A stretch of 64,000 nt of DNA from Lentinula raphanica (Eukaryota > Basidiomycota > Agaricomycetes > Agaricales > Omphalotaceae), in assembly GCA_027919835.1 (NCBI GenBank), contig JANVFP010000003.1, positions 1,674,001 through 1,738,000 of the forward strand, written 5' to 3'. The notes under the pieces were generated by a model. It was not told the DNA's origin, did no database searches, and was given only the letters and a program-made list of their open reading frames with translations. Positions 11,889-20,987 of this stretch are shown in pieces (positions within the stretch are counted from its first letter, which is position 1; every line of letters starts with the position of its first letter). The position numbers were made by a program, and so were the translations under genes.

Positions 11889-12054
11889 GTTATTCAACGA
11901 ACGCGTTTACTCTTCGTTGAACTATCTGACTGGCTAGCAAGGCTACGAATAATCACGCTTTTTTTCAATTTCCCTACCTGTTGCCGAGCATTGCCGAACA
12001 TTCCCATGGTGCCATCAAAAGTCATCGTCATTGACTGAGTAACATTGACTACTA

Positions 12055-12463
12055 GGGACGTTCAAAGTTAACCGCTGCCCGCTGCCAGCGGCTGCTGCTG
12101 CTGGCAGTCACGTCTCATGACTTGTGACAGCACACACATGGTACCACATGACTACCTATGACAACGCGTACCCACGATATCTCCTTGCACCAAAATATAC
12201 AAAATAATTTTTGAAATGCATCGTAACAGAATTTTTACCCAACAAAACTGCTCATGGAATTTTATGAAGTGGAAAATGCACAACTTTGGGTCTTTTTAGC
12301 CCAGATGACTAATTTATGTACGAAATAGACTAGGAAGCGCTCAAAAACTTTTTGGCGCTAAAGGGCGCCAAAAGACAACGGTGACATCTATTTTAGGCAG
12401 TGTGATATTTGTAAGCCAGCAAGTAGCCGCTGCCCGCTGGCAGCGGTTAACTTTGAACGTCCC
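12055..12463. mobile_element. MITE-like element with TACTA target-site duplication
   Basis: The ends are GGGACGTTCAAAGTTAACCG and its reverse complement, with a 25-bp perfect match followed by a GC-rich palindromic block built from CCGCTG/CAGCGG. The 409-bp element is flanked by TACTA at 12050-12054 and again at 12464-12468. The interior has a hairpin (TTTTGGCGC / GCGCCAAAA near 12350) and no coding capacity. Confidence 0.75.
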
Positions 12464-12518
12464 TACTAGTCACAAGTCACTGACTGATTGACTAAGTCAA
12501 TGACTTGTCCATCACTGC

Positions 12519-12595
12519 GATATACCAACTACTCTTTTGGTCAAAGTCACTACAGGTCCTGTAGTGACTTTGACCAAAAGAGTAGTTGGTATATC
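12519..12595. repeat. Perfect 77-bp palindrome abutting tRNA-Ser
   Basis: Two perfectly complementary 38-base arms (12519-12556 and 12558-12595) surround a single T. The outer end GGTATATC stops exactly where the tRNA-Ser gene body ends (12596). The arm next to the tRNA contains TTTT on the minus strand (12576-12579), 17-20 bases after the tRNA, so the palindrome includes the tRNA's likely Pol III terminator. Such long perfect palindromes are normally unstable, which suggests recent origin. Confidence 0.9.
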
Positions 12596-12707
12596 GTCAC
12601 CTGTGCGATTCGAACACACGCGGGCAAAGCCCAACCGCTACGCTGCTTATGTAAACTGATTATATAAGACTAGCAGGCGATCCCGTTAACCACTCCGGCA
12701 AAGTGAC
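12596..12707 (-). tRNA. tRNA-Ser(GCT) with a 31-nt intron
   Basis: On the minus strand the acceptor GTCACTT pairs with AGGTGAC, the D arm reads CCGGAGTGGTTAACGG, the anticodon stem ATCGC pairs with GCGGT around loop CTGCTA plus A (anticodon GCT), the long variable arm GGGCTTTGCCC is typical of serine tRNA, and the T arm GTGTGTTCGAATCGCAC is intact. The intron occupies 12640-12670, after position 37, and contains AGC able to pair with the anticodon. The mature tRNA is 81 nt before CCA addition. TTTT at 12576-12579 is the likely terminator. Confidence 0.88.
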
Positions 12708-12849
12708 TTACTCTCTGAAGGAGATAAAGTGTAAAACATGCGGTAGCAGTCTAGCGAAGGGAAATTAATTCTGACGATTAAGATAGAGTACTTCGAAGTT
12801 TGTACTAAGAGATAGATGGCAATCTGGAAGAAGAAAACGACTGAAGTTA

Positions 12850-12950
12850 CTGAACCTGGATGAATCGATCGCGGGCCAAAATGCTTAAAACCACTCCGGC
12901 CACTGATTAAGATTGACCGCACGAGCCACTCCGAATCCGGCAAGGTGATC
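12850..12950 (-). pseudogene. Decayed tRNA-Ser copy
   Basis: Read on the minus strand this stretch begins GATCACCTTGCCGG, contains GGAGTGG, CCGGAGTGGTTTTAA and GCCCGCGATCGATTC in order, paralleling the 5' end, D arm and variable/T arm of the intact tRNA-Ser about 250 bp away. Stems no longer pair and a short insertion splits the D-arm region, so it is most likely a dead duplicate. Confidence 0.5.
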
Positions 12951-12969
12951 GGACTGTCTTTCGTCCACC

Positions 12970-13281
12970 ATGTCAAAGGTAACGTTCAGCGATTGAGATG
13001 GGTTCATACTCACTTGGACATTAGGAATCAGCCCAGTGTCAGGCTCAAGGTTTGTATCCTTCCTCTCTTCTTTCTCAGTTCAATTGTTCCAACGACATAC
13101 AGCATGCGACCTTCAGGATTGTCTAGGTAAAAACACATACCATCCTGAAAAATGCGACGGAGTTCTACGAAAGCTATATGAATGCTGCCAACAATTATAC
13201 AAAGACAACCCGAAATCCAGTTCATCCGCTTGTCCTATGCCCAACGTAGTCGACCGATGGCTGAAGGACCATCCGAAATAA
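12970..13281 (+). CDS. CMC4: Cx9C mitochondrial protein, Cmc4 family
   Basis: Three coding exons (12970-12978, 13025-13049, 13103-13281) encode 70 residues. The first exon holds only three codons and the second is 25 nt. The product has the twin-cysteine motifs of Cmc4/MTCP1 proteins: CQAQACDLQDC, then KCDGVLRKLYECC, followed by SACPMPNVVDRWL as in fungal Cmc4. These small proteins are oxidatively folded by Mia40 in the mitochondrial intermembrane space. The splice choice is fixed by the need to place GCATGC (Ala-Cys) after CQAQ. Role in respiratory-chain assembly is family knowledge. Confidence 0.9.
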
Positions 13282-13288
13282 CTTCAAA

Positions 13289-13629
13289 CTTGGCTGTGCG
13301 CGCGGTTAGCCCCTCGGTCTGTACAAGCCGTTGAGAGAAGGTTCGAGCCCCTTTATGCACCTTCCTATTCGCCGTATGCTTGACTCGTGCTGTAATATTT
13401 CATCCATATCGTAGAAACAAAAGGCTCTCTTCATTTCAAACTCTCATTACACCACCCCTTTCAACATCGTTGTCCATTTCAAACTCATCGTTATACACCC
13501 CCCTTTCGCCGTCTTGATCGTCGATCAAAACTGTACAAGGGGAGACTCTTGTGCGGAATTAGCTCTCTCTCTATATAAATGCAATTCGCTCGTTTCGCCG
13601 AGTTCTCTGCTTATCTTCCACGAATGGCC
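13289..13629. other. Intergenic with a tRNA-like remnant, then promoter
   Basis: About 13290-13357 has tRNA-like pieces: ends GTGCGCG and TATGCAC that largely pair and a T-loop-like GGTTCGAGCC. D and anticodon arms do not fold properly, so I do not call a tRNA. The rest is CT-rich promoter sequence (CACCCCTTTC, CACCCCCCTTTCG) leading to a TATA box. Confidence 0.4.
13572..13578 (+). promoter_or_regulatory. TATA box that decides the start of the next gene
   Basis: TATATAA directly abuts an in-frame ATG at 13579. Transcription normally starts some 30 bases beyond such a box, so the ATG at 13579 is probably not in the mRNA. The next in-frame ATGs are at 13624 and 13630; the latter has a GCCATGG context. 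Confidence 0.6.
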
Positions 13630-14616
13630 ATGGACTGCTCATACGCTTCCTCGTCATCTAATCGGTTAAGCCCCACCCCTACCACGTCGTCGTCCATGTA
13701 TCCTCCTACTCCCCTCAACGATCCATATTCTCCTGCGCCCTCTTGGACAAAAGCTTCGAGGAGACGGAAACCAATGATTACAATGTCGAGACCTTCTGAT
13801 GTGTCCATACCCCAGCTGCCCAAACTCTCTTCTTTCGGAAGTCTACAACGTCTCCGAGAACATCTTCCTTACGGGAACCGTGATTCGCCTCCACCACCAT
13901 CGCAGCCATCATCTCATCTCGTCCAACGTCATCTCCGACCGCAGAAAAACGAATCCCGGTGTTTGCAATATGTCATGCCAGGACTTTACATGGCATTCGA
14001 GGATGACAATATCTCATTCGGGGCCTCGGCAGACGGCACGTCTCTCCCTCCGGAGGAAGAACTACGAACGAACCTCGGCCAGAGGTTCACCCACATCGTC
14101 AAACTCACCACGTTGAAAAACTCGTCTGACGCCCCCGACGTCGCTCACACCGTTGACTCTAATCAGACGCAGGTGATGAACCTCGGCGTGTTTTCCAATT
14201 CTCACCACCTGTTCGATCTCCGCATGCGTATACTTGCTTCCGAGATTGATGGCGACGGGTTATCTCCCGACGCAGCAGAGAAGCTGTATACTGAATACGG
14301 GGACATCAACGAGCCGTACACGGGTATCCCGTTGTTGACGCCCAGACAGCTTCTTGCTTCGAGAGAGTTCATGGCTGGGACTGGATACGACGTACGCCGG
14401 CGTCAAGGAGCACGTATTCTTATCACGGCTCCTCGAGATCATTGTACGGATATGGTCTCCATTCTTGTTTGTTTTCTGGCGCATGCGTCTCGAAATACGG
14501 TGCAGGTCGTCTTGCAGGAGATAGATAAGCATGAGGGATTTCTGGGGATCTGGAAGAATGCTTTATCGGAACATGGTGTTTCAATGGTCCAGGATGTCGT
14601 TGACGTTCGTTCATAG
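13630..14616 (+). CDS. Uncharacterised protein, degenerate dual-specificity-phosphatase-like
   Basis: One uninterrupted frame gives 328 residues from the preferred start (345 from the ATG at 13579, 330 from 13624). The first 110 residues are Ser/Pro-rich and low-complexity. The C-terminal two thirds has the element order of dual-specificity phosphatases: CLQYVMPGLYMAFED, then RFTHIVKLTTL, and GARILITAPRDHC followed by TDMVSILVCFLAHA. The last block occupies the place of the phosphatase loop but lacks the HC-x5-R signature, so catalysis is unlikely. It converges on the tandem phosphatase gene (214 bp between stops), which may mean a shared origin. The phosphatase link is inference. Confidence 0.6.
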   Translation: MDCSYASSSSNRLSPTPTTSSSMYPPTPLNDPYSPAPSWTKASRRRKPMITMSRPSDVSIPQLPKLSSFGSLQRLREHLPYGNRDSPPPPSQPSSHLVQRHLRPQKNESRCLQYVMPGLYMAFEDDNISFGASADGTSLPPEEELRTNLGQRFTHIVKLTTLKNSSDAPDVAHTVDSNQTQVMNLGVFSNSHHLFDLRMRILASEIDGDGLSPDAAEKLYTEYGDINEPYTGIPLLTPRQLLASREFMAGTGYDVRRRQGARILITAPRDHCTDMVSILVCFLAHASRNTVQVVLQEIDKHEGFLGIWKNALSEHGVSMVQDVVDVRS

Positions 14617-14831
14617 AGCTCAGGAGCTCTACATATCATATCATTATATCTTCCAGATAATCTACATCGTCAGAGATAATATTCAGTTTCGGTTTATGTA
14701 TTTCATTTATGTAGTGTTTTTGAGTGAGCGGACTGGAATTAGAATCACTTGTGATACTACTAGCGTATGAACAAGATGAGAAGGTAAAAGCATAGGCAAG
14801 AAAGAAAGAAACCAAGTCGCGAAAAAGTGTA

Positions 14832-16443
14832 TCAGCTTTGCACCTCAATCGCCTGACTCAGCCTACTAGCACTAGATTTGGACGTCCTCGGAGAACTCTG
14901 CAGTTTGCGAAGCGTCTCACCGAATGCCGTACCATCCAGCCCTGTATCGCTGAGAATACTGAGCGCAGTAGCACTAAGCGCGGCTGCAGCTTCCGCAGAG
15001 TTCGACGATCCCCGTCTACTGTTCCACCCCGATGAGGCACCAGAGTTCAACCATTCGTCGACTAGCGGGTTGTCAGCTGTCGGAGCGAATGAACAGGCGT
15101 GGAATAGTTCTAATTGGCGAGTGAAATTGGTCGTGCGGTTGAAGAGAGGGAGAGCTAAGGAGTGGGATGATGAAGTTTAAACATAGATAGACTTTGTAAG
15201 AAAGTAAGAAAGCTTTGTACCTTCGGTCAGCTGCTGATACACGTCTTTGGGCGTCAGTCCTCGGGTGCTCATGACTGAGGTGGACATTCAGTATCGGATA
15301 GGTGATTATGCAGCATTGAAACGAGACTCACGATATCCAAAAGATGCAAGAGCAGCCTTTGACTCCATTTCCGAGTAAACAAGAACTACACCTCCATCGG
15401 ATATGGCCTGTCTGATGAAGTTACAGATCTCTGGTAACAAAAGTAGAATTGTATCGCGTTCCTGTTGTGAGTCAGGTATATGATGATGTTGAACGAGAGA
15501 TGGTAGACTCGGAATAGTCGTTGAGGGTGTTATCGAAAGCAAGTGAGTAATCTCGAATTCAAAGAGAAGAGACTGGGCTTGTTCCACATCATCTGGAAAC
15601 TCACTGGTAGGTAAGGGAGGAGAAACAATGATCACAGGTAAGTTCAAACTCGGTGAACGTGAGTGGTTGAACAAACACGAACCTGCAGAGGTACAGCTGT
15701 TGTCGGATTACAGGAATAGTGTCAATCATCTGGTTGAGGAAAACAGTGACATCTTGCTCCTGCCGACGCTTCCATGAGATATATGCAGAATGGTCAGCTG
15801 AAGGATGATAGCCGCATTGGCCGAAAGCATCAAGCTGCTTGAGAAATCCATAATTGGGTTGGACACAAGGTCTGCCTAGTATCAAAATGAGTAGCCACTC
15901 CAACTACGATGGGTTAGATATCTTACGGGTCCGAATGAGCTCGAGAGCCTGAGACGGAGTTAGATGTCGAGACTGCATAACTGGAATCGGTTCAATGAGA
16001 ATGTTAGGACATGAATTCTCAAGAATGGACTATCAACGCACGAAAAGCAGAAAGGACAGTGGCACTCCTAGATACACCCATCACACAATGAACCAAAACC
16101 CGACCTCCATCATCAAGAGCTTGCTGTATAAACTGGCAGGCTTCAGGAAGACGAATGAGCAGATCATCATACTCGCAGTCGTCTACAGCAATCGTCAAGT
16201 GATTCGGCCCTGTCGAAGGAAATTCTGGACAGACAGAGAGAATATGTGTGATTCCTAGTTGCTTGCGCAATTCGGAAGACCGAGCAGCAGACAGACTGTG
16301 TGGCGAAACGAAACAGTCGGTTAACGATTGCCCCCGTGGGCGGAAAAGAAAGAGCGTGGAATGAATATGCCTTACTTGCCGAGATAGAGCTGCCCGTCGA
16401 CTATTTCGTCTATGCTTGGAGGAATATTGGTGAACATGGCCAT
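14832..16443 (-). CDS. Tandem dual-specificity phosphatase, active plus dead domain
   Basis: Seven exons (16376-16443, 16042-16295, 15927-15980, 15683-15875, 15332-15603, 15221-15274, 14832-15109) encode 390 residues. The N-terminal domain (about residues 1-140) is a canonical DSP: IVDGQLYLGNLSAA, LGITHILSVC, then the loop VHCVMGVSRSAT with catalytic Cys and Arg, and RRPCVQPNYGFL. A second DSP-like domain (about 190-300) repeats the layout (FEITHLLSITP and GGVVLVYSEMESKAALASFG), but the loop has Tyr-Ser where His-Cys should be and no Arg, so it must be inactive. A Ser/Ala-rich tail follows. The architecture suggests one catalytic and one binding domain; substrate unknown. The start has two candidate ATGs six bases apart (16443 and 16437). 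Confidence 0.88.
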
Positions 16444-16981
16444 ATGAACAGAGGGTTTTGAAAAGAAAGTAGGAATAAAAGGGAGAGAAAGAAACAAAGA
16501 AATAGTTTATAATTGCCCAAAGTCAGCAGCCCTCAACAGCGCGTGAAGATGCTCCACTTCCGAAGGCCCCTATTTATTAGTGCTTTCAGAGTTCAGGGCG
16601 TCCGACTCTATTTCAATTGCAACTGCGAGGTTCACGTATCATCGAGAAGCATACAGACTCAGTACAGCTGCCAATAACTTCAAATGTTGTTGCTACCAGA
16701 ACAGGAAAAAATACGGTGGCATCTTAAAAGCATATCTTCAACTGACTTCAAAGTCAGAGTCCCTGCGCGACTGTATGTTTTAAACACCTTCCAGCAACTT
16801 CGTTCGTCGTCGATGACTGGGCTCCTCTCGTTATTCGAGAACTCAGAACACGCTGGGTGTCCGATGGCAATGGGCCACAAATTGGTGATATCACTGGCAT
16901 AGTAGTACGCGAACTCCTGAAAAAGATCTCGTCTAAACCAGAGAACCGAGGTTCCACACGTTCACTGACCTCGTTGGTTGA
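16444..16981. other. Intergenic between phosphatase promoter and ORC2 3' end
   Basis: About 540 bp containing the phosphatase promoter (A/G-rich on the plus strand near 16455-16500, hence CT-rich for the minus-strand gene) and the ORC2 3' flank. No gene or RNA is recognisable. Confidence 0.45.
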
Positions 16982-18277
16982 TTACTCGGACGTCTTCAAG
17001 GTCTTCAATAATTTTGCAAGCCGCTCCTTCCGCATCGGAATCCATAGCACTTCACCGGATGAGCCTTGTTGAGCCCCGACCACTAGATCATGGTCGCGAA
17101 ATTCTCCAAGAAGTGCTCGTAATGCCGTATCGTTCGTCGCAATGAAATCTGTGCGAGCAGATTGGTAGAGCGCGTCATACCCAATAGCATACTGTTGTAG
17201 ATCATCAGCGGGCCCAGGGTTCGTGGCTGCTGCAATTGCTTCTAGTTGTTTCTCCGCCATGAGCGTGAAAAGTTTCTTCGCCTTTGCTGTGACTGAAGCT
17301 AGGACGTGTAATGCTGCCGTCTCAGTTATCATGGAAGCCCCATTCTGAGTAGCATCTCGTTTTCGAGCACTACCCCATACGCCTGATATTGAAGATCGGT
17401 CGGCATGAGATAGTTCAAAGTCATAGGGAGTGAGTGTGGTCATATCGTGCCACAGCCAGGAAAAGCCCCTTCTAGCAAAGACATCTGCTTCTTCTTCTAC
17501 AGCGTCCTTTCGAGCCGATATTTCTGAAGATGACCATAATATGGGTGCGTTAATATGATCGACGGATGCTACTATGTGTATCTTCGGGTTGAGGGCAAGC
17601 ATGGAAAGGCATGATTGTGCTTTGGGAAAGCGTAGAGCAGGCGAATCGATGTTGTGTATAATAAGGTAGAGATGGAGCTTTGTAGTCGATTTCGCGTAAA
17701 AGTCGTATATTCTCCGTGTCTGATTCTCCACAGAACTAGATGCCAATGGAAGGGAATCAATTCCAGGAATTTTCTCGATACAGGAGAGAAGGTCCTTCAA
17801 TCCAAAGTGGGGCTGAAACGCATTCACTACCACAACATTCCCGAGATTCGAGCACGATTGTACTGCGAAGTCATTGAGTAGTGTGCGCTTAGAACCGTAG
17901 CCGTAGCAGATGATGTTGAAGCCTTCCTGTAATTCCAACAGTATTCTCTGCAACAAGGATGTGCGCGATGCCTCGGAAGTCAGAAGCTCGGATTTGATCT
18001 TCTGAGGACCAAATGAAGCTGATGCAGTCGTATATTCCTCAGCAGAGAGCGGCGGGATCAGAGAAGAATATACATTGGTTGATGTCTGGGCTCGCGATGC
18101 CATCTGCGTAAAATAAGCATCGAAAGCGGTCTGAACGATCATGTCTCGCGATTGATGAGCCACTCGCTGCTTTTGTTGCTTTTTCGACGGTGTAGCAGAC
18201 GGACGTGCATTGGACGCTTCGTTCTCTGAGGAAAAGCTTGAGGTTGAGTCACTGGCTGCAGATTCAGAGTCGGACAT
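16982..18277 (-). CDS. ORC2: Origin recognition complex subunit 2
   Basis: A single uninterrupted frame of 431 residues, unusual here where most genes have introns. ORC2 is a subunit of the six-protein complex that marks replication origins and loads MCM helicase in the nucleus. Recognisable blocks are LLQRILLELQEGFNIICYGY then GSKRTLLNDF, LHLYLIIHNIDSPALR, NPKIHIVASVDHINAPILW and the FSWLWHDMTTLTPYDFE segment typical of ORC2, followed by a C-terminal winged-helix region. The N-terminal 45 residues are Ser-rich and basic (SKKQQKQR), probably disordered. Length fits the shorter fungal ORC2 proteins. Confidence 0.95.
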   Translation of the reverse strand: MSDSESAASDSTSSFSSENEASNARPSATPSKKQQKQRVAHQSRDMIVQTAFDAYFTQMASRAQTSTNVYSSLIPPLSAEEYTTASASFGPQKIKSELLTSEASRTSLLQRILLELQEGFNIICYGYGSKRTLLNDFAVQSCSNLGNVVVVNAFQPHFGLKDLLSCIEKIPGIDSLPLASSSVENQTRRIYDFYAKSTTKLHLYLIIHNIDSPALRFPKAQSCLSMLALNPKIHIVASVDHINAPILWSSSEISARKDAVEEEADVFARRGFSWLWHDMTTLTPYDFELSHADRSSISGVWGSARKRDATQNGASMITETAALHVLASVTAKAKKLFTLMAEKQLEAIAAATNPGPADDLQQYAIGYDALYQSARTDFIATNDTALRALLGEFRDHDLVVGAQQGSSGEVLWIPMRKERLAKLLKTLKTSE

Positions 18278-18648
18278 GGTGGTGCACAGTGAACAAGCTT
18301 ATGATTGATAAGATAAGATAAGCGGATTTCCACTCATCTAGCGCCGTATTGACGCCCATCTGTTCATCTTACACACCCATCATCACGATTTCTAGTTATT
18401 TCTTGTGGTCAACTTATGGAACGTTGCACGCGAAGGTGTACCATCAAATCGACGACAAGGTCCTTCCTCTCTCTGCCCATTGCTATGAGCAGGGCAAAGT
18501 CTTTCTTATCTAGTGCTCTGAATGATTAATTATGAACTCCACATGCGGCTTGAAATCTACCCACAGTGCCTGTGCGGTAAGAAGGTGTGGGTCACAGTGG
18601 GTGAGCATTCTTGTTCCTGAACTTATCTTTGAACCATCATCATCTACT
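18278..18648. other. Bidirectional promoter region ORC2 / F-box gene
   Basis: 370 bp separate the divergent starts. The plus-strand frame stays open upstream to an ATG at 18532, so the F-box protein could start there. No other feature is seen. Confidence 0.4.
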
Positions 18649-19894
18649 ATGGGACTGCTTCTGTCTCTGTCTCCTGAATTACTCCATGCTATCATCGAGG
18701 ACATTGTGTACATGTACAGTCCTGTACTCAAGACTCCGAACCCCGAACTCCTTGCGCTTTCCGTAACCAATTGGCAGCTTCGTGAAATCTGTCTGCCCTT
18801 CCTCTTCATCAACATTGAAATTAGGGATTTCATGGGTGCAGCAAGATTGGAGAAACATATTCAGCTTTGTTCAAAATTCACGAAGTACGTTTTATGCAAC
18901 AAGCTGTTCATTATCCTTCGGAGTTAGCCCAACTGACGCCCACAGAAATATGATTATAGGCCCACGGATTCATGTACTCGAATTAGCAGAGCCGATCATA
19001 ATCCGAAATCTTCCCAAACTCAAACGACTTTCCAATGCTGAACTGCACGATTGTGGTGTCAGAACTACTTTATTCAGAGCGATGCTCGCGCACCCCACTC
19101 TCACATCGGTTTTGATCCACAAACTTCCTGGCGAGTCTGTGGACATCGATGACCTGTCGAAAATAATACTCAAAAATTCGAGCCCTACTTGGGTCCTCTC
19201 TCCCAATTTTGAAAAGTGTTTGAATCGGGGCATGAGGCTCATGTGTCTCGAACTCTCTGATTCCGAGCACGATTTACTCGACAAACGGCTTAGCTCGAGA
19301 ATTTCCAATGTGTTGAAGGAAAGTCGGATGCGTACGAGCCGAACACCTGTTCTGTTTAACGCTTGGCTGTCCAAAGTTTCGTCGACATACTCAATCTTGA
19401 ATCAGCTCTGGTTCATCAATGACGACTACGATAGGGAATGCTTTGCTCATACACCTCCTTTTCTATCTTCGTTCAATGAATCATTGCAACAACAGGACAT
19501 CGTTGAAGTCATCATCAGAAGCATCGGTCTTCATAGAACTATTGGGCAATCGGAGTGGTATGTGATGGGCCTCACCTTGATAATCACTTTTGCCAGCAAT
19601 ACCTCTCTGAAGGAAATATTGACGCTTGTTACCTCTTCCTTCCCAAAACTCGGAGTCTTGGACCTACATCTCCATTTTGCAGAACACAAAGTACTATCTG
19701 CGGATGTTCGAAGATTTCAGATCAACCTTGCACCAGTATTCACGCAGTTTTTGTATCTCAGATCATTGTCTCTACGCGGATACGGAGAGTTCGAACACAA
19801 TTACTTTTCAAAATACCTTCCCGAGCTACTCCGATCCTCTCCCTTACTTACTTCAATATTTTCACCCTCTTTGCCCTTGCGACGTCGATCTTGA
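18649..19894 (+). CDS. F-box-like protein
   Basis: Two exons (18649-18884 and 18946-19894) encode 394 residues. The N-terminus (LLSLSPELLHAIIEDIVYMY, then NPELLALSVTNWQLREICLPFLF) has the pattern of an F-box/F-box-like motif in the large Agaricomycete F-box families, which present substrates to SCF ubiquitin ligases. The remainder has irregular leucine-rich stretches (LLTLVTSSFPKLGVLDLHLH-like, YLRSLSLRGYGEFEHNYF) suggesting a degenerate LRR substrate-binding domain. The intron phase joins FTK to NMIIGPRIHVLELAE. An alternative start at 18532 would add 39 residues; 18649 is preferred because the F-box should lie near the N-terminus. Target unknown. Confidence 0.75.
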
Positions 19895-20491
19895 ATTGTT
19901 CCCCTCCATTCACTCTATTTGTTATGTCTGGTTCTACTGAGGCCTCGCACGAACTCCTACAGCACTACATAAACTTGTAGCTCTTTCATAATCCACCACT
20001 CAATTTGCCGTCGAAGGGACCCTTTCGGAGAGTATCTCTTGTTTATGTACAGTATGCAGTATACCAGAGGCTCAATTCCATTGCGAGCTCTTTCTCGAGC
20101 TGCTTCAATCCTAGGCTCTCCATCAATTACTTCGACCCTTTCTCCATTGTCGTGCCTCGACTATGCTGGTTGTGCTCAGTACGCGTGAGGCTCGCATGAA
20201 AGACATACGTGCCCGCCGAACATGGACTCGATCTTCACGGATGGGGATTTGCGAGCCCAACCCTTCTTTTGTGACGTAGGCTTAGTGAGATTAGAACACA
20301 TCGTCTGTTTCCCCCCTTCGCAGCAATTGGTGTCTCCCAGTCGTGAAATGTGAGGGATATGTACTGTCGAACATCTTGTATTATATCATGAAGAGCTACT
20401 ACTTATGCGAAACAAATCCTATAGACTATTATCCGAGAGGTCCGTGTCTTCAAATTGTGGAGACTGTGTATGTACTGCACTACGTGATGAA
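19895..20491. other. Intergenic
   Basis: About 600 bp between convergent genes (F-box protein and the small secreted protein). Short open frames exist but none has protein-like composition or a splice-consistent model. Nothing else is seen. Confidence 0.45.
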
Positions 20492-20987
20492 TTATGCAGA
20501 AATTCCGCCAATCTCAAGCAAGCCGGACTGGTTGAAGGTGACCCAGGCCCATAGACCATAGGTAACGTTGCCCAACAAGTCAAGGTTCGGTACCTATTCA
20601 AAATGCTGATCAATTGAATTCCAAAATGAAAAGTTCAATTTTCGTACCGTAGCATTCTGGAGGAGAAGTGTTTGGTTGGCATCGTAGGTGTTTCTGGAAA
20701 TCAGCAAGTTGGGGCCTGCGTTGCCATTGGAGAACTCTCCTTCCAGATAGAAGTCAACGTAGAGAGGCTGATAATGGGCAAGAGTAGAGTTGTATGTGAT
20801 CGTAATGCTCTACATCACATCCCCGGAAAGTGAGTACGCAAGTTGAACTACTATACGAGCGGCTTACTTCGTTGGCTGTGAGAGGTCCAGCAGGAGAGAC
20901 GTTCACGATACCAAATCTTGCAGCTTCTTGGGCAGAAACCAAGCTGGCAGCAGCAGCGATGGCGGTAAGAGCAGAGAAGAAACGCAT
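20492..20987 (-). CDS. Small secreted glycoprotein of unknown function
   Basis: Three exons (20868-20987, 20648-20809, 20492-20593) encode 127 residues. The first 19 residues (MRFFSALTAIAAAASLVSA) form a clear signal peptide with an Ala-x-Ala-type cleavage site before QEAARFG. The mature part contains four Asn-x-Ser/Thr sites (NST, NQT, NAT, NVT), no cysteine, and alternating hydrophobic strands (SITITYNSTLAHYQPLYVDF, YGLWAWVTFNQSG) suggestive of a beta-sandwich. Length and lack of cysteines fit small secreted proteins of wood- or litter-decay Agaricomycetes. All splice sites keep the frame. A TATAAAAA box lies about 130 bases upstream. Confidence 0.82.

Larger units (their letters stand above)
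11152..12517. mobile_element. hAT-like inverted-repeat element containing nested insertions
   Basis: The left end begins CAGTGTTGGACAGTCAATGA and the right end, read on the other strand, begins CAGTGATGGACAAGTCATTG, giving terminal inverted repeats of roughly 22 bp with two mismatches and one gap. Inside each end are clusters of GTCA/TGAC words, resembling the subterminal repeats of hAT elements. The 1366-bp span has no transposase frame. It contains two further inverted-repeat elements (11334-11888 and 12055-12463), leaving only about 400 bp of its own sequence. The flanking 8-mers (acctgtag and cgatatac) do not match, so no target-site duplication is visible and the superfamily call rests on the CAGTG ends alone. 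Confidence 0.55.

Noticed and set aside
13290..13357. Possible tRNA on the plus strand (GTGCGCG ... GGTTCGAGCC ... TATGCAC)
   Set aside because: Acceptor ends pair partly, but no acceptable D stem or anticodon stem-loop can be drawn; at most a remnant.
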